Positions 5,962-10,362 of a stretch of 10,362 bases of DNA are shown one piece after another. The first letter of the stretch is position 1. Each line of letters begins with the position of its first letter. Origin of the DNA: Bacteroidota bacterium. Its GTDB lineage: Bacteria; Bacteroidota; Bacteroidia; NS11-12g; UBA9320. The stretch is taken from contig JAHEKB010000062.1 of NCBI GenBank assembly GCA_024638525.1, forward strand, positions 1-10,362, read 5' to 3'. Made by a program: the position numbers and the translations under genes. Under the pieces are notes generated by a model. The model worked only from the letters and a program-made list of their open reading frames with translations. It was not told the origin of the DNA and searched no databases.

Positions 5962-7125
5962 ATGAGTGATAAGTTGAACACAAGAATTGGTATTCTCGGA
6001 GGTGGTCAATTGGGCAAAATGCTCATGGAGAGTTTTTCGCCTCTTAATGTGGAATACCGCGTTCTTGAGAAGGATATAAACTGCCCAGCCAGCCTGGTCA
6101 CAAACAATATTATACAAGGATCTCTCTACGATTCCCATGGCATTCGGTCTTTGGCAGAGAATTCGGACGTTCTCACATTTGAGATAGAACATGTGGATGT
6201 GGCCACCTTAAAGCAGTTAGATACACCCACAATTCCCTACCCTGCTGTGCTTGAGATTATTCAAGACAAGGGCTTGCAAAAGGAGTTTTATAATCAGAAC
6301 GGCATTTCAACTTTAGAATATCAGCTGAGTGACAAACAGAACCTAAACAAAGCTGTAGACTTATGGGCTGATGATCGATTTGTTCTAAAGCACAGAAAAG
6401 GAGGCTATGACGGCAGAGGTGTTCAACTATTGAGCAAAGGTGAATTTAAGAATTTATTAAATTCCTCTGATGAAGGGCTCAATAGCGATTCTGGATACGT
6501 ACTAGAGAGAATACTCATAGATGCCAAAGAAATTTCCGTCATCGTCTGCATAGATCAGATGGGCAATGTCAATAGCTACCGGTCTAGTGAAATGGTTTTT
6601 GATCCAAAGGCCAATCTCATGGACTACTTAATTTGCCCTTCATCTCTCAACGTCACACTGGAACGTGAATGTCAAGCTATTGCGATCAATGCGGTAAAAG
6701 CGTTTAATAGCCCAGGTATATTCGCAGTTGAACTCTTCGTTAGCAAAGAGGACGAGGTATATGTAAATGAGATCGCTCCTCGACCACATAACAGTGGACA
6801 TCACAGCATTGAATCTTGTTATACGTCTCAATATGAGCAGCTTAACCGAATTCTTCTAAATTTGCCTTTAGGTAGTGTGAATTTGATTAAACCCGCCCTT
6901 ACTGCCAATATTCTTGGACCCGAGGACCTGATAGGAGAATACGAACTAGAAGGCCTTGACAATGTTTTGGCCATAGAGGGTGTTTATCTCCATATGTATG
7001 GTAAGAAAGAAAGCAAGCCTTACCGAAAATTGGGACATGTAAATATTTTGGGGAACGATACAGCTTCATGCATTCGCAAAATGACAGAATTTAGAGAACA
7101 CCTCAGAATTAAAGCAAAGGACTAA
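5962..7125 (+). CDS. purK: 5-(carboxyamino)imidazole ribonucleotide synthase PurK
   Basis: PurK couples ATP and bicarbonate to AIR, forming N5-CAIR, in de novo purine synthesis. From the ATG at 5962 it is 387 residues, the normal length. Features in order: RIGILGGGQLGKML (8-21), the N-terminal nucleotide-fold loop; LTFEIEHV (71-78), a hallmark of PurK; the ATP-grasp loop KHRKGGYDGRG (143-153); the ATP-binding strand YVLERIL with DAKEISVIV (179-195); and VYVNEIAPRPHNSGH (266-280) with the metal-binding E270 and the PurK signature. The frame stays open 20 codons further upstream, to an ATG at 5902, but those codons cross the intergenic promoter region and encode nothing PurK-like, so 5962 is preferred. 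purE follows after 12 bases. Confidence 0.96.
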   Translation: MSDKLNTRIGILGGGQLGKMLMESFSPLNVEYRVLEKDINCPASLVTNNIIQGSLYDSHGIRSLAENSDVLTFEIEHVDVATLKQLDTPTIPYPAVLEIIQDKGLQKEFYNQNGISTLEYQLSDKQNLNKAVDLWADDRFVLKHRKGGYDGRGVQLLSKGEFKNLLNSSDEGLNSDSGYVLERILIDAKEISVIVCIDQMGNVNSYRSSEMVFDPKANLMDYLICPSSLNVTLERECQAIAINAVKAFNSPGIFAVELFVSKEDEVYVNEIAPRPHNSGHHSIESCYTSQYEQLNRILLNLPLGSVNLIKPALTANILGPEDLIGEYELEGLDNVLAIEGVYLHMYGKKESKPYRKLGHVNILGNDTASCIRKMTEFREHLRIKAKD

Positions 7126-7137
7126 ATTTGTTAAACT

Positions 7138-7653
7138 ATGGCAAGCGTGCTTATAATAATGGGATCTGACTCTGATCTTCCAGTCATGTCAGAATCTGCT
7201 AAAATTCTTGATGAATTGGGAGTTAGCTATAAATTAACTGTGGTTTCAGCTCATCGCACACCTTTAAGAATGTACGACTTTGCTCAAACCGCTCACAGTT
7301 CTGGTATAAAAGTCATCATTGCCGGCGCAGGCGGTGCGGCCCACTTACCGGGAATGGTAGCCTCGTTAACCCCTCTACCAGTAATAGGTGTTCCCATTAA
7401 AAGCAGCACGATGAGTGGTATTGACTCACTGTATTCCATTGTTCAAATGCCTCCTGGAATCCCCGTAGCTACTATGGCAATTAACGGAGCCAAGAATGCT
7501 GGGTTAATGGCGGCAAAGATCATCGCCAGTTCAAACTCTTCTGTTCTTCAAAAAGTTGAGGCCTATATGCGATCCTTAAATGATATGGTCATGTCCAAAG
7601 CGGAAAAACTCGAATCCTTGGGACACGAAGCTTATTTGGAGCAAATGAAATGA
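7138..7653 (+). CDS. purE: N5-carboxyaminoimidazole ribonucleotide mutase PurE
   Basis: PurE moves the carboxylate of N5-CAIR to carbon 4, giving CAIR, the step right after PurK. The 171-residue protein is of normal size. IIMGSDSDLPVM (6-17) is the phosphate-binding loop, VVSAHRTP (35-42) carries the active-site histidine H39, and IIAGAGGAAHLPGMVA (60-75) is the second conserved loop, followed by PVIGVPI. The presence of purK beside it points to the class I mutase rather than a class II AIR carboxylase. The start lies 12 bases after the purK stop and the stop overlaps the next start (ATGA at 7650), so purK, purE and the DUF3109 gene form one operon. Confidence 0.97.
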   Translation: MASVLIIMGSDSDLPVMSESAKILDELGVSYKLTVVSAHRTPLRMYDFAQTAHSSGIKVIIAGAGGAAHLPGMVASLTPLPVIGVPIKSSTMSGIDSLYSIVQMPPGIPVATMAINGAKNAGLMAAKIIASSNSSVLQKVEAYMRSLNDMVMSKAEKLESLGHEAYLEQMK

Positions 7654-8225
7654 TCATTGTAGACGACTGCTTAGTATCAGAAGATCTTGTTGAACAAATG
7701 TTTGCCTGCGACATTGCTGCCTGTCAAGGAGCCTGTTGCATAGAAGGCGATGCAGGAGCCCCATTAGAAGCAGATGAAGCAGAGACAATAGGTAAGTATA
7801 TACATGAGATCAGGCCGGAGATGGATGAATCAGGGATAAAGTCATTAGAGGAGCAAGGCATTTCGGAATTAGACATTTTTGACGATCCCGTCACTACCTG
7901 TAAACCAAATGGAGAGTGCACCTTTGCCATTAGGAAGGACGGAAATCTGGCATGTTCGATAGAACTGGCCAATCAAAAACACGATATGGACTTTAGGAAG
8001 CCCATAAGTTGTCATCTGTACCCTATTCGCGTGAAAAAATATGTGGAATACTACGCATTAAACTATCATAAATGGGGCATATGTAATCCCGCTTGCATTA
8101 AGGGCAAATCTGAGAACATAAGAGTTTATGAGTTTGCCAAGGACGCATTAATACGAAAGTTCGGAAATTCTTGGTACGAGTTACTGGAAAATAGGGTTAA
8201 AGAGTATTTAGAGACTCAAGCTTAG
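7650..8225 (+). CDS. DUF3109 family cysteine-rich protein
   Basis: This 191-residue protein matches the pattern I know for DUF3109, a Bacteroidota-rich family related to the YkgJ-type CxxxCC proteins. It starts MIIVDDCLVSEDL and has the cluster C20-x4-C25-x3-CC (29-30) in FACDIAACQGACC, then EGDAGAPLE. Later come C84, C90 and C102, the block KPISCHLYPIRV (118-128), and NYHKWGICNPAC (138-149). In total there are 11 cysteines (7, 20, 25, 29, 30, 84, 90, 102, 121, 145, 149), most in blocks typical of the family, which suggests metal or iron-sulfur binding. This is inference; the biochemical role is not known to me. No signal peptide or membrane segment is seen, so it is probably cytoplasmic. Its ATG overlaps the purE stop, and its last 18 bases overlap the end of the opposite-strand MORN gene. 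Confidence 0.9.
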   Translation: MIIVDDCLVSEDLVEQMFACDIAACQGACCIEGDAGAPLEADEAETIGKYIHEIRPEMDESGIKSLEEQGISELDIFDDPVTTCKPNGECTFAIRKDGNLACSIELANQKHDMDFRKPISCHLYPIRVKKYVEYYALNYHKWGICNPACIKGKSENIRVYEFAKDALIRKFGNSWYELLENRVKEYLETQA

Positions 8226-8612
8226 AGCATTCTTTTTTACGCAAATCAATTTGCCTTTATAATAGGTTTTTATTTGTTTGGTTATGCCTTTTTCATCCCA
8301 CTCCTCATAAACACCGTCCATTTGACCGTTGATGTAGTTTACATGGAATCGTTTGGTGCCATTGGGCCAATAACAAATTCGCCTTCCGTGGAAATCATCT
8401 TCTCTAAAAAGAGAAACCTCCTTGATATTGCCATTGGTATACCATTCCTTAAAAACTCCGTTTTTTAAGCCATTGCTATAATGACAAATAGCTTCGCCTA
8501 AACCGTTGGCTCCTGATCTGTGAAGGACGCCGTTAAATGGTTGATTTTCAAACATTAAGCCTTGTTTTTGGACGGCAAAATCCTCCTCGTGTTGGGCAAA
8601 TTGTACGTTCAT
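8208..8612 (-). CDS. MORN-repeat protein (MORN_2 / YwqK-like)
   Basis: This 134-residue protein is built from repeats of about 23 residues of the type '.NG..dG.w..wy.nG.ik': residues 43-64 (YSNGLKNGVFKEWYTNGNIK), 66-88 (FREDDFHGRRICYWPNGTKR) and 90-111 (VNYINGQMDGVYEEWDEKG), with degenerate ones before (FNGVLHR) and after (TYYKGKLI). MORN_2 repeats form beta-hairpin arrays that usually bind partners. Databases often label such proteins 'YwqK family antitoxin', but no toxin gene lies beside this one, so that function is not supported here. No signal peptide is visible. It is preceded by a Bacteroidota -7 box 31 bases upstream and appears to be a single-gene unit. Its end overlaps DUF3109 by 18 bp, tail to tail. 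Confidence 0.85.
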   Translation of the reverse strand: MNVQFAQHEEDFAVQKQGLMFENQPFNGVLHRSGANGLGEAICHYSNGLKNGVFKEWYTNGNIKEVSLFREDDFHGRRICYWPNGTKRFHVNYINGQMDGVYEEWDEKGITKQIKTYYKGKLICVKKNALSLSL

Positions 8613-8642
8613 ACTTAGGGAATTTGTAGTAGTTTATCTTCT

Positions 8643-8650
8643 CAAAGATA
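8643..8650 (-). promoter_or_regulatory. Promoter -7 box for the MORN-repeat gene
   Basis: Read on the - strand this is TATCTTTG, an exact TAnnTTTG. Transcription would start near 8636, leaving a leader of about 24 nt before the ATG at 8612. The -33 side is a T-rich run (the terminator tail at 8673-8682) with no TTG at the best spacing, so only the -7 box is firm. It lies just beyond the nrdJ terminator, consistent with separate transcription of the MORN gene. Confidence 0.5.
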
Positions 8651-8672
8651 GGCAAATCGGACTGCTTTACCT

Positions 8673-8705
8673 AAAAACAAAAAGGCCCGAGCATTGCCCA
8701 GGCCT
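8673..8705 (-). terminator. nrdJ: Intrinsic terminator of nrdJ
   Basis: On the - strand AGGCCTGGGC pairs with GCTCGGGCCT around an AAT loop, giving a 10-bp stem with two G-T pairs, followed directly by TTTTTGTTTTT. It lies 18 bases after the nrdJ stop codon. Strong stem, small loop and T-run make this a standard Rho-independent terminator; it separates nrdJ from the MORN gene on the same strand. Confidence 0.92.
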
Positions 8706-8722
8706 CAGATTTTGAGATTTAT

Positions 8723-10362
8723 TTAGCTACATCCTGTGGTGGTACCACAGTTGGTGCACAACAAACAAGTACCGTTTCTAATCAATGCCAAACTGCCACA
8801 ATTTGTACAAGGCAGTGCGTCAGATGACGTTCTTCCCGTCGGCATTTGAGGCTGACTGCTCGCCGCATTTTGTTCTTGAGTAAGCGGTTTCGTTGAGATC
8901 TTGAAACCCAATGGTTTTACTTCTTCTTTTGGCTGATCTGATTGAGTCGATTCAATTTTAGCCTCAGCTTTAGGCTTGGAACTCTCTTCCTCAAGCTTGG
9001 GTTTTATGTGTACCAAATCTGTCCTGTTCAAGTACTCAAATCCTAGCAATCTAAAAATGTAATCAATAATAGAAGTGGCATTTTTAATGTTCGGATGCCC
9101 TTCAACTATTCCACTTGGTTCGAATCTTGTGAAAGTGAACTTGCTGACATACTCTTCAAGCGGCACACCATATTGTAGCCCAATGGATACAGCAATAGAA
9201 AAACAGTTCATGAGAGACCTAAATGTTGCGCCCTCTCTATGCATATCTATGAAGATCTCTCCTAAAGTGCCATCGTTGTATTCTCCTGTTCTGACAAAAA
9301 GAGTTTGTCCGCCAACTTTGGCTTTTTGGGTAAACCCTCTTCTCTTCCATGGCAGACGTTTGCGTTCCACAATTCTGGATAGTTGGCGCATGAACTCCGT
9401 ACTCTGAGAATTGTCGAGGATTTTTTGAGCAGCTTGCAATACCTGATCTTGTGTCAGCTCGTCAATGCTTAAACTCGCATTAACTCCAACAGCAGTCTCA
9501 ACAGCTTTAATTATTTCATCCTCGTCTTCTTTCGCATCTGATTTATTGCTAAGAGGTTGTGATAATTTACAACCGTCTCTATAAAGTGCATTAGCTTTTA
9601 AGCCTAGCTCCCAACTCATTTGGTAGCAAGATTTGATGTCCTCAACTGTAGCCTCATTTGGCAGGTTGATTGTTTTTGATATTGCTCCTGAAATGAAAGG
9701 CTGTGCAGCTGCCATCATTCGGATATGTCCGTGTGCATGAATGTAGCGCGATCCAATTTCACCGCACTTATTGGCGCAATCAAATACAGGAAGATGCTCA
9801 TCTTTCAAATAAGGGGCCCCCTCTACAGTCATGGTGCCGCATACAAAGTCATTCGCCTCTGAAATCTCTTTTTTGCTAAAGCCCAACTCCTTCAAAAGGC
9901 TGAAGCCTTCTTTATTGTATTGCTCTGCTTTGAATCCTAATCGCTGCATGGCATCTTCACCAAGAACCCACTGATTGAATGCAAAACTGATTTCGAAAGC
10001 AGAGGCAAGTCCGCCTTCAATTTTTTCTAAATCATCTGCACTGAAGCCCTTTGCGGTCAAGGTTTTATGGTTGATGTTCGGCGCACTAACCAAGGTTGCA
10101 TGACCTTTGGCATAATTTACAATTTCGATGATCTGTTGATCTTCATATCCCAAGTTCTTTAAGGCAAGAGGAACGGATTGATTTACGATTTTAAAATATC
10201 CGCCTCCAGACAGCTTCTTGAATTTAACGAGGGCAAAATCCGGTTCTATTCCGGTGGTGTCACAGTCCATGACCAAGCCAATGGTGCCCGTGGGAGCAAT
10301 TACGGTAGTTTGTGCATTTCTGTATCCGTACTCCTCGCCCCATTGAACTGCCTTATCCCAAG
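8723..10362 (-). CDS. nrdJ: Vitamin B12-dependent (class II) ribonucleotide reductase, C-terminal part
   Basis: This enzyme reduces ribonucleotides to deoxyribonucleotides using adenosylcobalamin as radical source, without needing oxygen. The visible 545 residues are the C-terminal part; the gene enters from the right edge, so the finger-loop cysteine region is outside. Seen in order from the edge: VIAPTGTIG (20-28), a conserved reductase loop; DCDTTGIEPDFALVKFKKLSGGG; AAQPFISGAISKTINLP (218-234); and, at about 335-440, a TSCPD-type domain with RLPWKRRGFTQKAKVGG, GEIFIDMHREGATF and LQYGVPLEEYV. A proline/lysine/glutamate-rich linker (about 445-515) leads to a terminal zinc-ribbon-like tail with CxxC, then CxxCxxC and a last C before the final serine. 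TSCPD plus the cysteine tail is the class II pattern. The organism therefore needs cobalamin for this enzyme. The strong terminator follows 18 bases after the stop. Confidence 0.94.
   Translation of the reverse strand, partial: WDKAVQWGEEYGYRNAQTTVIAPTGTIGLVMDCDTTGIEPDFALVKFKKLSGGGYFKIVNQSVPLALKNLGYEDQQIIEIVNYAKGHATLVSAPNINHKTLTAKGFSADDLEKIEGGLASAFEISFAFNQWVLGEDAMQRLGFKAEQYNKEGFSLLKELGFSKKEISEANDFVCGTMTVEGAPYLKDEHLPVFDCANKCGEIGSRYIHAHGHIRMMAAAQPFISGAISKTINLPNEATVEDIKSCYQMSWELGLKANALYRDGCKLSQPLSNKSDAKEDEDEIIKAVETAVGVNASLSIDELTQDQVLQAAQKILDNSQSTEFMRQLSRIVERKRLPWKRRGFTQKAKVGGQTLFVRTGEYNDGTLGEIFIDMHREGATFRSLMNCFSIAVSIGLQYGVPLEEYVSKFTFTRFEPSGIVEGHPNIKNATSIIDYIFRLLGFEYLNRTDLVHIKPKLEEESSKPKAEAKIESTQSDQPKEEVKPLGFKISTKPLTQEQNAASSQPQMPTGRTSSDALPCTNCGSLALIRNGTCLLCTNCGTTTGCS

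Noticed and set aside
7123..7130. TAAATTTG, an exact -7 consensus between purK and purE
   Set aside because: It includes the purK stop codon, has no TTG at the right distance upstream, and sits in a 12-base gap of an obvious operon; chance is the simpler explanation.
8208..8612. Toxin-antitoxin system based on the 'YwqK family antitoxin' label
   Set aside because: No toxin-like gene is adjacent; the neighbours are the purine operon and a ribonucleotide reductase. Only the MORN repeats are supported.
9075..9407. Open reading frame of 110 codons on the + strand inside nrdJ
   Set aside because: It lies fully opposite the conserved TSCPD region of nrdJ and shows no recognisable protein features.

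Overview
The window looks like an ordinary chromosomal segment from a member of the Bacteroidota, of Flavobacteriia or Cytophagia type. The signs are a secreted protein with PKD domains and a type IX secretion system (T9SS) C-terminal sorting domain, a CarB that ends without the MGS regulatory domain, DUF4834-like and DUF3109 proteins, and promoters matching the Bacteroidota consensus (TTG, then about 20 nt, then TAnnTTTG). I cannot name the genus.

Layout. The left edge holds the 3' end of carB on the + strand, overlapped by a 58-codon membrane-anchored DUF4834-like gene (548-724). The stretch 725-1025 has no intact gene but ends in what reads like a decayed T9SS sorting domain. Three genes follow on the - strand: a glycosyltransferase family 2 gene with a Rossmann-like C-terminal domain (1026-2024), a 226-nt non-coding gap, then mnmA (2251-3399) directly behind a large secreted metzincin-like metalloprotease gene (3401-5890). 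The last two form a tight unit driven by a clear promoter at 5907-5937.

Divergent from that promoter runs a compact + strand operon, purK-purE-DUF3109 (5962-8225). PurK and PurE together convert AIR through N5-CAIR to CAIR in purine synthesis; the coupled DUF3109 gene encodes a cysteine-rich protein of unknown function. It meets a MORN-repeat gene (8208-8612, - strand) tail to tail with an 18-bp overlap. The right end is the C-terminal part of a B12-dependent (class II) ribonucleotide reductase on the - strand, closed by a strong intrinsic terminator (8673-8705).

Functionally, the window groups nucleotide metabolism (carB, purK, purE, nrdJ), a tRNA-thiolation gene, a surface or secreted protease and a glycan enzyme. 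I see no mobile element, CRISPR array, rRNA or tRNA, and no clear sign of an undescribed multi-gene system. The points most worth a second look are the protease with an altered metzincin motif that shares an operon with mnmA, the sorting-domain remnant at 813-1025, and the coupling of DUF3109 to purE.
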